A stretch of DNA of 64,000 bases from positions 2,158,385 to 2,222,384 of the forward strand of contig NZ_CP067169.1 in the NCBI RefSeq assembly GCF_028553885.1, written 5' to 3'. This DNA comes from Paracoccus aestuarii (lineage in GTDB: Bacteria; Pseudomonadota; Alphaproteobacteria; Rhodobacterales; Rhodobacteraceae). Positions 8,612 through 20,304 of this stretch are shown piece after piece; positions within the stretch are counted from its first letter, which is position 1, and each line of letters begins with the position of its first letter. Both the position numbers and the translations under genes were made by a program. Below the pieces are notes generated by a model that was not told the origin of the DNA, made no database searches, and saw only the letters and a list, made by a program, of their open reading frames with translations.

Positions 8612-11578
8612 ATGACCGACCAGCCAAAGAATTCCGATTTCCACGATTCCTCGTTCCTGCAGGGCCATAACGCGGCCTATGTCGAACAGCTCTATGGCCA
8701 GTGGGCCAAGGACCCGGCCGCGGTCGACCAGGCCTGGGCCGAGTTCTTCCAGGGTCTGGGCGATGACGGCGCCGATGCCGTGCGCGAGGCCGAGGGCGCC
8801 AGCTGGGCGCGCGCCGACTGGCCCCCCGTCCCCGGCGACGAGATGACCGCCGCCCTGACCGGCGAATGGCCCCAGGCCACCAAGGCCGATGCCGGCGCCG
8901 CGATGAAGAAGATCGCCGCCAAGGCCGAGGAGAAGGGTGTCAGCCTGACCACCGACCAGATGCGCCAGGCGGTGCTGGACAGCATCCGCGCGCTGATGTT
9001 GATCCGCGCCTTCCGCATCCGCGGCCATCTGCATGCGAACCTGGACCCCCTGGGCCTGCGCGAATTCCCTGACCACGGCGAGCTGAACCCGGCCACCTAC
9101 GGCTTCGGCCCCGGCGATCTGGACCGCCCGATCTTCATTGACAACGTGCTGGGCCTCGAGGTCGCCTCGATCCGCCAGATCACCGATCTGATGACCCGCA
9201 CCTATTGTGGCACCTTCGCGCTGCAATACATGCACATCTCGAACCCCGAGGAAGCCGCCTGGCTGAAGGAGCGGATCGAGGGTTACGGCAAGGAGATCGC
9301 CTTCACCCGCGAAGGCCGCCGCGCCATCCTGAACAAGCTGGTCGAGGCCGAGGGCTTCGAGAAGTTCCTGCATGTGAAATACATGGGGACCAAGCGCTTC
9401 GGTCTGGATGGCGGCGAGGCGCTGATCCCCGCGATGGAGCAGATCATCAAGCGCGGCGGCGCCCTGGGCGTCAAGGAGATCGTGTTCGGCATGCCCCACC
9501 GCGGCCGCCTGTCGGTCCTGGCCAATGTGTTGTCGAAACCCTATCGCGCGATCTTCCACGAATTCCAGGGCGGCAGCTTCAAGCCCGAGGATGTGGACGG
9601 GTCGGGCGACGTGAAATACCACCTCGGCGCCAGCGCCGACCGCGAGTTCGACGGCAACAGCGTCCACCTGTCGCTGACCGCCAATCCCAGCCACCTGGAG
9701 GCCGTGAACCCGGTCGTGCTGGGCAAGGCCCGCGCCAAGGGCGACCAGCTGGGCGATCTGACCGACCGGACCTCGGTCCTGCCGATCCTGCTGCATGGCG
9801 ACGCGGCCTTCGCGGGTCAGGGCGTCGTGGCCGAATGCTTGCAGCTGTCGGGCATCCGCGGGCACCGCACCGGCGGCTGCATCCATATCGTGGTGAACAA
9901 CCAGATCGGCTTCACCACCGCCCCGCATTTCAGCCGCACCTCGCCCTATCCCACCGATATCGCGCTGATGGTCGAGGCGCCGATCTTCCACGTGAACGGC
10001 GATGACCCGGAGGCGGTCGTCCATGCCGCCCGCGTGGCCATCGAGTTCCGGCAGAAGTTCAAGAAGGACGTGGTTCTGGACATCATCTGCTATCGCCGCT
10101 TCGGTCACAACGAAGGCGACGAGCCGATGTTCACGAACCCGGCCATGTACACCAAGATCAAGGCGCAGAAGACCACGCTGCAGCTGTACACCGAACGTCT
10201 GGTCGCCGACGGGCTGATCCCCGAGGGCGAGATCGAGGACATGAAATCCGCCTTCCAGGCCCATCTGGCCGAGGAATTCGAGATCGGCAAGAACTACAAG
10301 CCGAACAAGGCCGACTGGCTGGACGGCAAGTGGTCGGGCCTGGACCGCGAGGGCACCGACTACATCGCCGGCGAGACCGGCATCGCCCCCGAGGTGATGA
10401 CCCAGGTCGGCCGCGCCCTGACCACCGTCCCCGAGGATCTGAGCCTGCACAAGACCGTCGGCCGTCTGGTCGAGGCGAAGAAGCAGATGTTCGAGACCGG
10501 CAAGGGCTTTGACTGGGCCACCGCCGAGGCGCTGGCCTTCGGATCGCTGCTGACCGAGGGTCATGGCGTCCGCCTGTCGGGCCAGGACAGCACCCGCGGC
10601 ACCTTCAGCCAGCGCCATTCGGCCTTCATCGACCAGAAGTCCGAGGACCGCTATTACCCGCTGAACAACATCGCCGAGGGTCAGGCCCGCTATGAGGTCA
10701 TCGACAGCATGCTGTCGGAATACGCGGTGCTGGGCTTCGAATACGGCTATTCGCTGGCCGAGCCCAACACCCTGACCCTGTGGGAGGCGCAGTTCGGCGA
10801 TTTCGCAAACGGCGCGCAGATCATGTTCGACCAGTTCATCTCCTCCGGCGAGAAGAAATGGCTGCGCATGTCGGGCCTGGTGATGCTGCTGCCGCACGGC
10901 TTCGAAGGTCAGGGCCCCGAGCACAGCTCGGCCCGTCTGGAACGCTTCCTGCAGGGCTGCGCCGAGGATAACTGGATCGTCGCGAACTGCACGACGCCGG
11001 CGAACTATTTCCACATCCTGCGCCGCCAGCTGAAGCGCCAGTTCCGCAAGCCGCTGGTCCTGATGACGCCGAAATCGCTGCTGCGCCATCCGCAGGCGAT
11101 CAGCACCGCCGAGGAGTTCCAGACCGGCAGCACCTTCCACCGGGTGCTGTGGGACGATGCGGAGCGCGGCACCTCGCAGACCCAGCTGGTTGCGGATGAC
11201 CAGATCAAGCGCGTCGTCGTCTGTTCGGGCAAGGTCTATTACGACCTGCTGAAGGCCCGTGACGAGGCCGGGCTGACCGACACCTATCTGCTGCGCCTGG
11301 AACAGTTCTATCCCTTCCCCGCGCAGGCGATGGTCAAGGAGCTGGGCCGCTTCAAGCAGGCCGAGGTCGTCTGGTGCCAGGAGGAGCCCAAGAACCAGGG
11401 CGGATGGACCTTCGTCGATCCCAACCTGGAATGGGTCCTGGAACGGATCGGCGCCAAGCATACCCGCGCGCGCTATGCGGGCCGCAGCGCCGCCGCATCG
11501 GTGGCCACGGGCCTGGCCTCGCGCCACAAGGCCGAACAAGAGGCGCTGGTCGCCAATGCCCTGAACCTCGAAGGATGA
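8612..11578 (+). CDS. sucA: 2-oxoglutarate dehydrogenase E1 component
   Basis: 988 residues, full family length. The N-terminus [16 protein letters not shown] is the segment that binds E2. Thiamine diphosphate and substrate motifs are visible: [45 protein letters not shown], and in the C-terminal half [10 protein letters not shown] and [17 protein letters not shown]. It decarboxylates 2-oxoglutarate and passes the succinyl group to the lipoyl arm of SucB. The start follows GGGGACCAGCC; the stop is 4 bp from sucB. Confidence 0.98.
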   Translation: MTDQPKNSDFHDSSFLQGHNAAYVEQLYGQWAKDPAAVDQAWAEFFQGLGDDGADAVREAEGASWARADWPPVPGDEMTAALTGEWPQATKADAGAAMKKIAAKAEEKGVSLTTDQMRQAVLDSIRALMLIRAFRIRGHLHANLDPLGLREFPDHGELNPATYGFGPGDLDRPIFIDNVLGLEVASIRQITDLMTRTYCGTFALQYMHISNPEEAAWLKERIEGYGKEIAFTREGRRAILNKLVEAEGFEKFLHVKYMGTKRFGLDGGEALIPAMEQIIKRGGALGVKEIVFGMPHRGRLSVLANVLSKPYRAIFHEFQGGSFKPEDVDGSGDVKYHLGASADREFDGNSVHLSLTANPSHLEAVNPVVLGKARAKGDQLGDLTDRTSVLPILLHGDAAFAGQGVVAECLQLSGIRGHRTGGCIHIVVNNQIGFTTAPHFSRTSPYPTDIALMVEAPIFHVNGDDPEAVVHAARVAIEFRQKFKKDVVLDIICYRRFGHNEGDEPMFTNPAMYTKIKAQKTTLQLYTERLVADGLIPEGEIEDMKSAFQAHLAEEFEIGKNYKPNKADWLDGKWSGLDREGTDYIAGETGIAPEVMTQVGRALTTVPEDLSLHKTVGRLVEAKKQMFETGKGFDWATAEALAFGSLLTEGHGVRLSGQDSTRGTFSQRHSAFIDQKSEDRYYPLNNIAEGQARYEVIDSMLSEYAVLGFEYGYSLAEPNTLTLWEAQFGDFANGAQIMFDQFISSGEKKWLRMSGLVMLLPHGFEGQGPEHSSARLERFLQGCAEDNWIVANCTTPANYFHILRRQLKRQFRKPLVLMTPKSLLRHPQAISTAEEFQTGSTFHRVLWDDAERGTSQTQLVADDQIKRVVVCSGKVYYDLLKARDEAGLTDTYLLRLEQFYPFPAQAMVKELGRFKQAEVVWCQEEPKNQGGWTFVDPNLEWVLERIGAKHTRARYAGRSAAASVATGLASRHKAEQEALVANALNLEG

Positions 11579-11582
11579 TCCG

Positions 11583-13100
11583 ATGACCACCGAAGTCCGC
11601 GTACCCACCCTGGGCGAATCCGTCACCGAGGCCACGATCGCCACCTGGTTCAAGAAGCCCGGCGACCGCGTCGAGATCGACGAGATGCTGTGCGAACTGG
11701 AGACCGACAAGGTCACCGTCGAGGTGCCCAGCCCCGCCGCAGGCACCCTGGCCGAGATCGTCGCCGCCGAGGGCGAGACGGTCGGGCCCGACGCGCTGCT
11801 GGCCCAGATCAGCGAGGGTGGCGAAGCCGCCGCCCCCGCCCCGAAACCTGCCAAGGCCGAAGCACCGGCCGAAAAGACCGAGGAACAGAAGACAATGAGC
11901 GGCAATTCCGTGGACGTGATGGTCCCGTCCCTGGGCGAAAGCGTGACCGAGGCGACCGTCGCCACCTGGTTCAAGAAGCCGGGCGACCGCGTCGAGGCCG
12001 ACGAGATGCTGTGCGAGCTGGAGACCGACAAGGTCTCGGTCGAGGTCCCGGCCCCCGCCGCGGGCGTCCTGGCCGAGATCCTGGCCGAGGAAGGCGCGAC
12101 CGTCGATGCCAAGGCGCGCCTGGCGATCATCACCGAGGGTGCCGCCGGCACCGCCGCGCCCAAGGCGTCGGATGCGCAGGAGACCGTCCTGCCGAATGCC
12201 GGCCCCGAGGAGACCAAGCCGCGCGACGTCGAGGATGCACCCTCGGCCAAGAAGGCCATGGCCGAAAAGGGCGTCAGCCGCGACCAGGTCCACGGTTCGG
12301 GCCGCGACGGCCGCGTGATGAAGGAGGACGTGGCCAAGGCCAAGGCGGCCCCCTCGCCCGCCGCGAAGGCCCCCGCCGCCCCCCGCCCGGCCGAGGATGC
12401 CGCGCGTGAGGAGCGGGTCAAGATGACCCGCCTGCGCCAGACCATCGCCCGCCGCCTGAAGGACGCGCAGAACACCGCTGCGATGCTGACGACCTATAAC
12501 GAGGTCGACATGTCCGCGATCATGGGCCTGCGCAACGAGTACAAGGACGCCTTCGAGAAGAAGCACAAGGTCAAGCTGGGCTTCATGTCCTTCTTCGTGA
12601 AGGCCTGCTGCCACGCGCTGAAGGAGGTCCCCGAGGTCAATGCCGAGATCGACGGCACCGACGTGGTCTACAAGAACTACGTCAACATGGGCGTCGCGGT
12701 GGGCACGCCATCGGGCCTGGTCGTGCCGGTCGTGCGCGACGCCGACCAGAAGGGCTTTGCCGCGATCGAGAAGGAGATCGGCGAGCTGGGCCTGAAGGGC
12801 CGCGACGGCAAGCTGTCCATGGCCGAGATGCAGGGCGGCACCTTCACCATCTCGAACGGCGGGGTCTACGGCTCGCTGATGTCGTCCCCGATCCTGAACC
12901 CCCCGCAATCGGGCATTCTGGGCATGCACAAGATCCAGGAACGTCCCGTGGTCGTCGGCGGCCAGATCGTGATCCGCCCGATGATGTATCTGGCGCTGTC
13001 CTATGATCACCGCATCGTCGACGGCAAGGGCGCCGTGACCTTCCTCGTCCGCGTCAAGGAGGCGCTGGAGGATCCGCGCCGCCTGCTGATGGATCTCTGA
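11583..13100 (+). CDS. sucB: Dihydrolipoyllysine succinyltransferase (E2) with two lipoyl domains
   Basis: 505 residues. Two lipoyl domains are seen, at residues about 3-77 and 109-184, each with the modified Lys in ELETDKV (Lys43 and Lys150) and near-identical stretches such as [13 protein letters not shown] peripheral subunit-binding domain (about 220-258, [12 protein letters not shown]...[11 protein letters not shown]) and a catalytic domain ending DHRIVDG (His476, Asp480) follow; Pro/Ala-rich linkers separate them. Most 2-oxoglutarate E2 proteins carry one lipoyl domain. Position after sucA and the catalytic domain support the succinyl rather than acetyl enzyme. Confidence 0.95.
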   Translation: MTTEVRVPTLGESVTEATIATWFKKPGDRVEIDEMLCELETDKVTVEVPSPAAGTLAEIVAAEGETVGPDALLAQISEGGEAAAPAPKPAKAEAPAEKTEEQKTMSGNSVDVMVPSLGESVTEATVATWFKKPGDRVEADEMLCELETDKVSVEVPAPAAGVLAEILAEEGATVDAKARLAIITEGAAGTAAPKASDAQETVLPNAGPEETKPRDVEDAPSAKKAMAEKGVSRDQVHGSGRDGRVMKEDVAKAKAAPSPAAKAPAAPRPAEDAAREERVKMTRLRQTIARRLKDAQNTAAMLTTYNEVDMSAIMGLRNEYKDAFEKKHKVKLGFMSFFVKACCHALKEVPEVNAEIDGTDVVYKNYVNMGVAVGTPSGLVVPVVRDADQKGFAAIEKEIGELGLKGRDGKLSMAEMQGGTFTISNGGVYGSLMSSPILNPPQSGILGMHKIQERPVVVGGQIVIRPMMYLALSYDHRIVDGKGAVTFLVRVKEALEDPRRLLMDL

Positions 13101-13106
13101 TCCTGC

Positions 13107-13127
13107 CGGGGCCCTTCGGGGCCCCTG
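13107..13127 (+). terminator. GC hairpin after sucB
   Basis: GGGGCC-CTTCGG-GGCCCC, 6-7 bp GC stem, 7 bp after the sucB stop and without a following T run. It may slow transcription or stabilise the 3' end; genes downstream are on the same strand, so it is a weak candidate terminator. Confidence 0.4.
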
Positions 13128-13197
13128 CCACCACACGGGCTTGCAATGGCCGCCGCGCAGGCACAAAGCTGGGCCGTCACGAACCGGAGCCTGACCG

Positions 13198-13452
13198 ATG
13201 CAGCTGATCATCCGCTATGCCCATGCCGACCGCGCGGCCTTCCGCACGGCCTTCGATGCCGATGCCGAGGATCGCGGCCGCAACGGCATGACCCTGCTGC
13301 AGCTGTGGCACGAGGATGCGGGCCATAGCTGGGCGCTGTTCCAGGTCTCGAACCCCAAATCGGCGCGCAACTACCTGTCGGGGGCGGCCGCGACCTTCAA
13401 CGCGCAGGCGGGCGTCACCGCCGCCGATGCGCATTTCCTGGAAACCGCCTAG
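13198..13452 (+). CDS. Small protein of unknown function between sucB and MAPEG gene
   Basis: 84 residues, MQLIIRYAHADRAAFRTAFDADAEDRG at the start, then LLQLWHEDAGHSWALFQVSNPKSARNYLSG. The alternating pattern (short strand, helix, LxQLWHED strand, ALF strand, helix) resembles ferredoxin-like antibiotic-monooxygenase-type folds, but this is only a structural guess. It starts 97 bp after sucB; the stop TAG is one base from the next ATG, so it is co-transcribed with the MAPEG gene. No function assigned. Confidence 0.65.
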   Translation: MQLIIRYAHADRAAFRTAFDADAEDRGRNGMTLLQLWHEDAGHSWALFQVSNPKSARNYLSGAAATFNAQAGVTAADAHFLETA

Positions 13453-13453
13453 G

Positions 13454-13855
13454 ATGGGCGCGGAACTCACCGTGCTCGCGCTGGCGGGCCTGCTGCAGAC
13501 CGTGCAGTTCGGCATCTTCTCGGTGCTGGCCCAGAAGCAGGTCGGCCGCCGCACCGCCATGGGCCCGCGCGACAATGTCTCGACCGCGCTCTCGGGCCGG
13601 GCGGGCCGGTTCCAGCGCGCCTTCGACAACCATTTCGAAGGGCTGATCATGTTCACCCTGGCGGTGGTGGTGGTGACCTTGGGCAATGCCGGTTCCGCCT
13701 TCACCGCGACCTGCGCCTGGATCTATCTGGCCGTGCGCATCCTCTATGTGCCCGCCTATGTGCTGGGCTGGGTGCCGGGTCGCTCGATCATCTGGATCAT
13801 CGGCTTCGGCGCGACCGTGCTGATGATCCTCGCCGCTTTGGCTTCTTCATTGTGA
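13454..13855 (+). CDS. MAPEG family membrane protein
   Basis: 133 residues with four hydrophobic segments. Residues 1-25 form the first helix; [20 protein letters not shown] (about 50-70) is the MAPEG signature with the conserved R/N/E pattern; [15 protein letters not shown] is the fourth-helix motif. Bacterial members are related to glutathione-linked eicosanoid enzymes, but most have no known substrate. It starts 1 bp after the preceding small ORF's stop, with AGG overlapping it. It is embedded in the suc-lpd block. Confidence 0.8.
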   Translation: MGAELTVLALAGLLQTVQFGIFSVLAQKQVGRRTAMGPRDNVSTALSGRAGRFQRAFDNHFEGLIMFTLAVVVVTLGNAGSAFTATCAWIYLAVRILYVPAYVLGWVPGRSIIWIIGFGATVLMILAALASSL

Positions 13856-13900
13856 AAATACCCCGCGGGGGTCCGGGGGCGCGAAGCCCCCGGTCCGCGG
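13856..13900. repeat. GC-rich intergenic hairpin element, AAATACCC family
   Basis: Directly after the MAPEG stop: AAAATACCCCGCGGGGG, then a hairpin CCGGGGGC-GCGAA-GCCCCCGG. Related copies lie at 58873-58932 and 60663-60724, and a partial one at 47034-47066. Such elements are scattered between genes in Rhodobacterales genomes; role (terminator or mRNA-end stabiliser) is inferred. Confidence 0.6.
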
Positions 13901-13919
13901 CCAGACGAAAGGACCACCC

Positions 13920-15300
<1,381 letters not shown>

Positions 15301-15308
<8 letters not shown>

Positions 15309-15813
15309 GGGCGCCCTGCCCGGCGTGGCGGGCACCCCCGCCACCTTCGCCCGGCGCGGATTGCTGCTGGGCGCGCTGGCCTTGGCCGCCTGCGGGCGGT
15401 CGGGCGGCGGCGCGCGCGGCGGCGGTTCGGTCGGACAGGCGGGCCTTTATCCCAACGAGACGCCCGAGCTGCGCCAGCGCATCAATTACTGGTCGCGGCA
15501 TTACCAGGTCCCCAACAGCCTGGTCCAGCGGGTGATCGTGCGGGAATCCAGCCACCGGCCGGATGCCCGCAACGGTCCCTATTACGGGCTGATGCAGATC
15601 AACCCGACCACCGCGCGGACCATGGGCCATCGCGGCCCGGCATCCCAGCTGCTGGATGCGGATACGAACCTGCGCTATGGCGTGAAATACCTGCGCGGCG
15701 CCTATATCGTGGCCGATGGCGATCCGGACGGGGCGATCAGCTGGTATTCGCGGGGCTATTACTACGAGGCGCGGCGGCGGGGCCTGCTGCGCGTCACCGG
15801 CCTTCGGTCCTGA
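15301..15813 (+). CDS. Lipoprotein lytic transglycosylase (SLT domain)
   Basis: 170 residues. An arginine pair then a hydrophobic run ends LALAAC (Cys31), a lipobox, so it is probably an outer-membrane or periplasmic lipoprotein. The SLT domain follows: [13 protein letters not shown] with catalytic Glu82, [11 protein letters not shown], and [13 protein letters not shown]. It would cleave peptidoglycan glycan strands. The start codon lies inside the 3' end of lpdA. A second, unrelated-sized SLT protein is encoded convergently 15 bp away. Confidence 0.85.
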
Positions 15814-15828
15814 CGAGCGCGCCGGGGG

Positions 15829-16455
15829 TCAGCCCCCGGCGACGATCCGGACATAGTTGCGCGTCTCGCGATAGGGCGGGATGCCGCCATATTTCTGCAC
15901 CGCGCCCGGCCCGGCATTATAGGCGGCCAATGCCAGGGTCCAGTTGCCGAACTGGTTGTACATCATCCGCAGATAGCGCGCCCCGCCGTTCAGGTTCTGG
16001 ACCGGATCGTTGGGATTGACGCCCAGTTTGGCCGCCGTGCCCGGCATCAGCTGCGCCAGCCCCATCGCGCCCTTGTGGCTGCGCGCATTGGGGTTCCAGC
16101 CGGATTCCTGCTGGACCAGGCGCAGGAACAGATCCTCGGGGATGCCGTGGCGCTGCGCCGCTTGGCGCGCGACCGGCAGGTATTCGCTGCGCCGTCCGGT
16201 ATAACGGGGGATGTTCGGCGCGGGCTCCAGCGCCACGGTCTCCTCGCGGCCGCCGGGCTGCAGGCGGGCCGATGACTGGTATTGCGTGGACAGGCGCGAA
16301 TCCATCAGGCGGGTCTGGCGGGCGAACTGTTCGGCGCGGGATTTGGACGAGCTGCCCGACAGGCGCAGCCCCTGGGCGTCGGCGGGGTCGGGCAGCGTGA
16401 AGCTCAGCATCATCGCCGCGCAAAAAGATGCCGTCAGGGTTTGACCGATCCGCAT
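15829..16455 (-). CDS. Secreted lytic transglycosylase (SLT domain)
   Basis: 208 residues. Residues 1-28 look like a Sec signal peptide ending ADAQG. A low-complexity region (30-90) precedes a family-1-type SLT domain: [14 protein letters not shown] with catalytic Glu117, [31 protein letters not shown] and [13 protein letters not shown] periplasmic murein hydrolase is expected. It ends 15 bp from the other transglycosylase (convergent), and the ssb promoter region lies upstream. Confidence 0.88.
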   Translation of the reverse strand: MRIGQTLTASFCAAMMLSFTLPDPADAQGLRLSGSSSKSRAEQFARQTRLMDSRLSTQYQSSARLQPGGREETVALEPAPNIPRYTGRRSEYLPVARQAAQRHGIPEDLFLRLVQQESGWNPNARSHKGAMGLAQLMPGTAAKLGVNPNDPVQNLNGGARYLRMMYNQFGNWTLALAAYNAGPGAVQKYGGIPPYRETRNYVRIVAGG

Positions 16456-16648
16456 GTTGTCCGCCCTCGTTCTTGTGCCTAGGCCGCTTGCGGGCCTTCT
16501 TTTGTCAGGGACTATACATCAAAATCGCCCCTCTGCCAGCGCGGCGGCGCAGGGCGGGGCGCCGAGCGGGGGGCGATGGGCGCGATGTTGCCTGCGCCCG
16601 CGCGCTGCGATACACCCGGGGCCAACGAACATGGAAGGAAATGGGATC

Positions 16649-17140
16649 ATGGCGGGCAGCGTCAACAAGGTCATCCTGATCGGCAACCTGGGCCAGGACC
16701 CGGAGGTGCGCAGCTTTCAGAACGGCGGCAAGGTGGTGAACCTGCGCATCGCCACCTCCGAGACCTGGAAGGACCGCAATACCGGCGAACGGCAGGAGCG
16801 GACCCAGTGGCACACGGTCGCGATCTTCTCCGAGCCTCTCGGCAAGGTCGCCGAGCAGTATCTGAAGAAGGGCAGCAAGGTCTATATCGAGGGCCAGCTG
16901 GAGACCCGCAAGTGGCAGGACCAGTCCGGCGCCGACCGCTACAGCACCGAGGTCGTGCTGCGCCCCTTCCGCAGCGAACTGACCCTGCTGGACGGCCGCA
17001 GCGGCGGTCAGGGTGGCGGCATGGGCGGCGGCCGTGACGGCGGCTATGACGATTACAACCAAGGCGGCGGCGGTTCGTCGTCGCGCGGCGGCGGGGCACC
17101 CGCGGGCCGGGCCGATTACGACGACGAGATCCCGTTCTGA
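16649..17140 (+). CDS. ssb: Single-stranded DNA-binding protein
   Basis: 163 residues: OB-fold of about 110 ([51 protein letters not shown]), a Gly/Arg/Ser-rich tail, and the acidic C-terminal tip DDEIPF that binds partner proteins. It coats ssDNA in replication and repair. The start at 16649 gives the standard [15 protein letters not shown]; an in-frame ATG 18 bp upstream sits on the purine-rich site itself. It is followed by a clear hairpin terminator. Confidence 0.95.
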   Translation: MAGSVNKVILIGNLGQDPEVRSFQNGGKVVNLRIATSETWKDRNTGERQERTQWHTVAIFSEPLGKVAEQYLKKGSKVYIEGQLETRKWQDQSGADRYSTEVVLRPFRSELTLLDGRSGGQGGGMGGGRDGGYDDYNQGGGGSSSRGGGAPAGRADYDDEIPF

Positions 17141-17171
17141 TCCCCGCGGGGGCCATGGGCGAATCACCGGC

Positions 17172-17200
17172 AGGGCGGCCTTCGGGCCGCCTTGTGCGTT
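17172..17200 (+). terminator. Terminator after ssb
   Basis: Stem GGCGGCC-TTCG-GGCCGCC (17174-17191) with flanking A/T pairs and a short T-rich tail (TTGTGCGTTT), 32 bp after the ssb stop. Confidence 0.7.
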
Positions 17201-17356
17201 TCTGCGACGCAGCGTTTCGAAATGTCCCGCCGGGGGGCCGGGACGTGCCATCCGTTGCGCCAAGGCGGGCCGGGCTTTGCGAATGATCCTGTGCTTGATT
17301 CGCGCGCAGGCCGGCGCTTTCTGGGGGCAATGACAGACCGCAGGAAGGTTTCGCCC

Positions 17357-18403
17357 ATGGCTCTCGACATCACCGATCTGACCCCTCCGCCGGGCTTCGA
17401 ACGCCTGGTCCTGGCCCAGGACCCCGAGGCGGGGCTGCGCGCGCTGATCTGCCTGCATTCGACCAGGCTGGGGCCGGCGGCGGGGGGATGCCGGATGTGG
17501 GCCTATGACGACGACCGGGCGGCGATCCATGACGTGACCCGGCTGGCGCGGGGCATGACCTACAAGAACGCGATGGCCGATCTGGGCCTGGGCGGCGGCA
17601 AGGCCGTGATCATCGGCGATGCGCGCCGTGACAAGACCCCGCGCATGATGCAGGCCTTCGGGGCTGCGGTCGATGCGCTTGGCGGGACCTACTGGACGGC
17701 CGAGGATGTGGGCATCTCGCCCGCCGACATGGCCCATGCGGCGACCCGGACCGGTTTTGCGGTGGGGCTGTCGGGGGCCTCGGGCGATCCCTCGCCCTGG
17801 ACGGCCGAGGGGGTGTTCCGCTGCCTGCGCGTGGGCGCGGCCCATGCCTTCGGCACCGAGGACCTGTCCGAGCGCCGCGTGCTGGTCCAGGGCCTGGGCC
17901 ATGTCGGCCTGTCGCTTGCCGAAAAGCTGGCCGCGGCGGGGGCGCGCCTGATCGTGACCGACATCAACGAGGCCGCGCTGCAGGACGCCCGCGACCGGCT
18001 CGGCGCGCAGGTCTGCGCGCCCGAGGCGGTCTTCGACCAGCCGATGGACATCTTCGCGCCTTGCGCCCTGGGCGGAGTGCTGACGCAGCGGACGGCGGCG
18101 ATGCTGGGCGCGCGGCTGGTCTGCGGGGCGGCGAACAACCAGCTGGCCGACGAGGACGTGGCGGCGGCGCTGGCCGCGCGGGGGGTGACCTATTTGCCCG
18201 ATTACGTGGTCAATGCCGGAGGCATCATCAGCGTCGCCAGCGAGATCCACGGCCAGTCCGACGCCTGGCGGCTGGACCGCCTCGGGGCCATCGCCGACCG
18301 GGTGGCGCGGATGCTGCACCAGGCGCGCCAGACCGACGCGCTGCCCGCGCAGGTCGCCGACCGGATGGTCGAGGAGATGCTGGCCGCCCCCCGCGCCGCC
18401 TGA
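17357..18403 (+). CDS. Leucine/valine/phenylalanine dehydrogenase family (Glu/Leu/Phe/Val dehydrogenase)
   Basis: 348 residues, matching leucine dehydrogenases. Catalytic region RGMTYKNAMADLGLGGGKAVI (about residues 74-94, Lys in TYKNA and GGGKA), the proton-relay Asp in the AEDVGIS region, and the NAD-binding VLVQGLGHVGLSLAEKL. It reversibly deaminates branched-chain (or aromatic) amino acids to 2-oxoacids using NAD. Substrate preference cannot be fixed from sequence. The start follows AGGAAGGTTTCGCCC. It stands alone between two terminators. Confidence 0.85.
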   Translation: MALDITDLTPPPGFERLVLAQDPEAGLRALICLHSTRLGPAAGGCRMWAYDDDRAAIHDVTRLARGMTYKNAMADLGLGGGKAVIIGDARRDKTPRMMQAFGAAVDALGGTYWTAEDVGISPADMAHAATRTGFAVGLSGASGDPSPWTAEGVFRCLRVGAAHAFGTEDLSERRVLVQGLGHVGLSLAEKLAAAGARLIVTDINEAALQDARDRLGAQVCAPEAVFDQPMDIFAPCALGGVLTQRTAAMLGARLVCGAANNQLADEDVAAALAARGVTYLPDYVVNAGGIISVASEIHGQSDAWRLDRLGAIADRVARMLHQARQTDALPAQVADRMVEEMLAAPRAA

Positions 18404-18425
18404 GGGCCTTGCGCCGGCGACAGCC

Positions 18426-18462
18426 AGCGCCGCGGCCCCCCTCAATGGGGGGTCGCGGCGCT
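18426..18462. terminator. Bidirectional terminator between convergent genes
   Basis: A 16-bp stem (AGCGCCGCGGCCCCCC pairing with GGGGGGTCGCGGCGCT, one G-T) around loop TCAAT, midway between the leucine dehydrogenase-family stop and the aroB stop. Confidence 0.75.
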
Positions 18463-18489
18463 TGCCCCTTCCCTCAGCGGGCCCCCAAC

Positions 18490-19596
18490 TCAGCGGGCGT
18501 CGCGCAGGACCTGTTCTAGGACCGGCCCTTGGACCGCGTCGCTGACGAAGGCATCCCCGATCGCCCGCGCCAGGACAAAGCGCAGCCGGCCGTCCACGAC
18601 CTTCTTGTCCTGCCCCATCAGCGCGATCAGCCCGGCATCGTCGGGCAGATCGCCCGGGATCTCGGACAGGCGGGCGGGCATGCCCATGGCGCGCAGATGC
18701 TCCAGCACGCGCCCCGGCTCCTCCTGGGCGCAAAGGCCCATCCGCGCCGACAGATCGAAGGCCAGCGCGCAGCCGATCGCCACCCCCTCGCCATGCAGCA
18801 GGCGATCGCCATAGCCCGTCGCGGCCTCCAGCGCATGGCCGAAGGTATGGCCCAGGTTCAGCAGCGCGCGTTCGCCCTGCTCGGTCTCGTCGCGGGTCAC
18901 GATGCCCGCCTTCATCGCCACGGAATGGGCCACCGCATGCTGGCGCAGCGTCGGATCGTCGCGCAGCGCCGGGCCGTGGCGTTCCAGCCAGGCGAAGAAA
19001 TCCGCATCCCCCAGCAGCCCGTATTTCACCACCTCGCCATAGCCCGCGCGGAAATCGCGTTCGGACAGGCTGTCCAGCAGGTCGATATCGGCCAGGACCA
19101 GCGCGGGCTGGTGGAACGCGCCGATCAGGTTCTTGCCATGGCTGCTGTTGATGCCGGTCTTGCCGCCCACGCTGCTGTCCACCTGCGCCAGCAGCGTCGT
19201 GGGCATCTGCACGAACCGCACCCCGCGCCGCAGGATCGCCGCCGCGAGTCCCACCAGATCACCGATCACGCCGCCGCCCAAGGCCAGGACCACGTCGCGA
19301 CGCTCGACCTGGCGGTCCAGCAGCCAGTCGACGCAGGCGGTCAGATGCGGCCAGGATTTGGTCCCCTCGCCCGCGGGCAGGGTCAGCGCCTCGCTCTCGA
19401 TGCCGGCGGCGCGCAGGGCGGCGCGCAGCGGCGCCAGGTGCAGGGCCGCGACATTGGCATCGGTGACGATGGCCACGCGCGGGCGCGACAGCAGCGGCGC
19501 CACCTGCGCCCCCGCATCCGCCAGCAGGCCGCGGCCGATCCGCACGTCATAGGCGCGCGCGCCCAAGGGAACATGGACGGTGACGGGGTCGGTCAT
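18490..19596 (-). CDS. aroB: 3-dehydroquinate synthase
   Basis: 368 residues. GGGVIGDLVGLAAAILRRGV (NAD/phosphate site), PTTLLAQVDSSVGGKTGINSSHGKNLIGAFHQP and the metal-binding LNLGHTFGHALEA ... HGEGVAIG are all present. It converts DAHP to 3-dehydroquinate in the shikimate pathway. The start overlaps the aroK stop as ATGA, giving an aroKB operon. The class II DAHP synthase that makes its substrate is encoded 8 kb away. Confidence 0.97.
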   Translation of the reverse strand: MTDPVTVHVPLGARAYDVRIGRGLLADAGAQVAPLLSRPRVAIVTDANVAALHLAPLRAALRAAGIESEALTLPAGEGTKSWPHLTACVDWLLDRQVERRDVVLALGGGVIGDLVGLAAAILRRGVRFVQMPTTLLAQVDSSVGGKTGINSSHGKNLIGAFHQPALVLADIDLLDSLSERDFRAGYGEVVKYGLLGDADFFAWLERHGPALRDDPTLRQHAVAHSVAMKAGIVTRDETEQGERALLNLGHTFGHALEAATGYGDRLLHGEGVAIGCALAFDLSARMGLCAQEEPGRVLEHLRAMGMPARLSEIPGDLPDDAGLIALMGQDKKVVDGRLRFVLARAIGDAFVSDAVQGPVLEQVLRDAR

Positions 19597-20139
19597 GATG
19601 TCTCCTCGATCAGGTCGGGATCGGCGCGGCGCAGGGCCGCCAGCAGCCGCCCGGCGGATGCCTCGATGCTGTCATGGCCGCGCGACAGGAATTCCAGGTC
19701 GGCCTTGGCATAGACCGGCGCGCGTTCCGCCAGCAGGCGCAGCAGCGTGCCCTTGGGGTCGGCGGTCTGCAGCAGCGGACGCGTCGGGCGCTGGCGCACC
19801 CGCGCCCACAGCACCTCCGGGTCGCAGTTCAGCCAGACGGACAGGGCGCGCCCCTCGATCAGCGCGCGGGTCTCGGCGCGCATCCACGCCCCGCCGCCGG
19901 TCGAGATGACCCCCACCGGTCCGGCCAGCAGCCGCGCGATCACCTGTTCCTCGCGGGCGCGAAAGAAGGCCTCGCCGTCGCGGGCGAAGATCTCGCTGAT
20001 GGTCATGGCGGCGGCGGCCTCGATCTCGGCATCGGAATCGCGGAAGGGCACGCGCAGCCGCCGGGCCAGTTCCGACCCGAGCGCCGTCTTCCCGGCGCCC
20101 ATCATCCCGATCAGCACGACATGGCGCGTCAGGCGCTTC
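19593..20139 (-). CDS. aroK: Shikimate kinase
   Basis: About 181 residues. Walker A GMMGAGKTALGSELA near residue 12, RDSDAEIEAAA (shikimate-binding Asp), GGGAWMRAETR, and the lid RQRPTRPLL. It phosphorylates shikimate at the 3-hydroxyl. ATG 20139 is chosen; another in-frame ATG lies 12 bp upstream (20151), directly on the GGGGG element, and cannot be excluded. The 165 bp to the divergent small ORF contain an AT-rich stretch, CCATATATATTC, likely promoter for one or both directions. Confidence 0.93.
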
Positions 20140-20304
20140 ATGATCCCCGTCATCCCCCGATCTGGTCCGGCCCGTCGCATGCGGCCCGCACGGTCGGGTG
20201 ACTGAATGACGTGATCTTTCGGAAATTGCCATATATATTCGCCCCGAGCCGGCCCCAGACCGGCACCCGAGGACAAGAACGACTGTCGAGCAAAGGCAAA
20301 AAGC

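Noticed and set aside
7715..12475. Very long open frame on the minus strand, antisense to sucA/sucB.
   Set aside because: Composition is Ala/Gly/Arg/His-rich without domains, and the plus strand encodes complete SucA and SucB. Long antisense frames are expected in GC-rich DNA.
16505..18733. Minus-strand frame opposite ssb and the leucine dehydrogenase-family gene.
   Set aside because: Low-complexity residues and clear coding on the other strand, with terminators in between.
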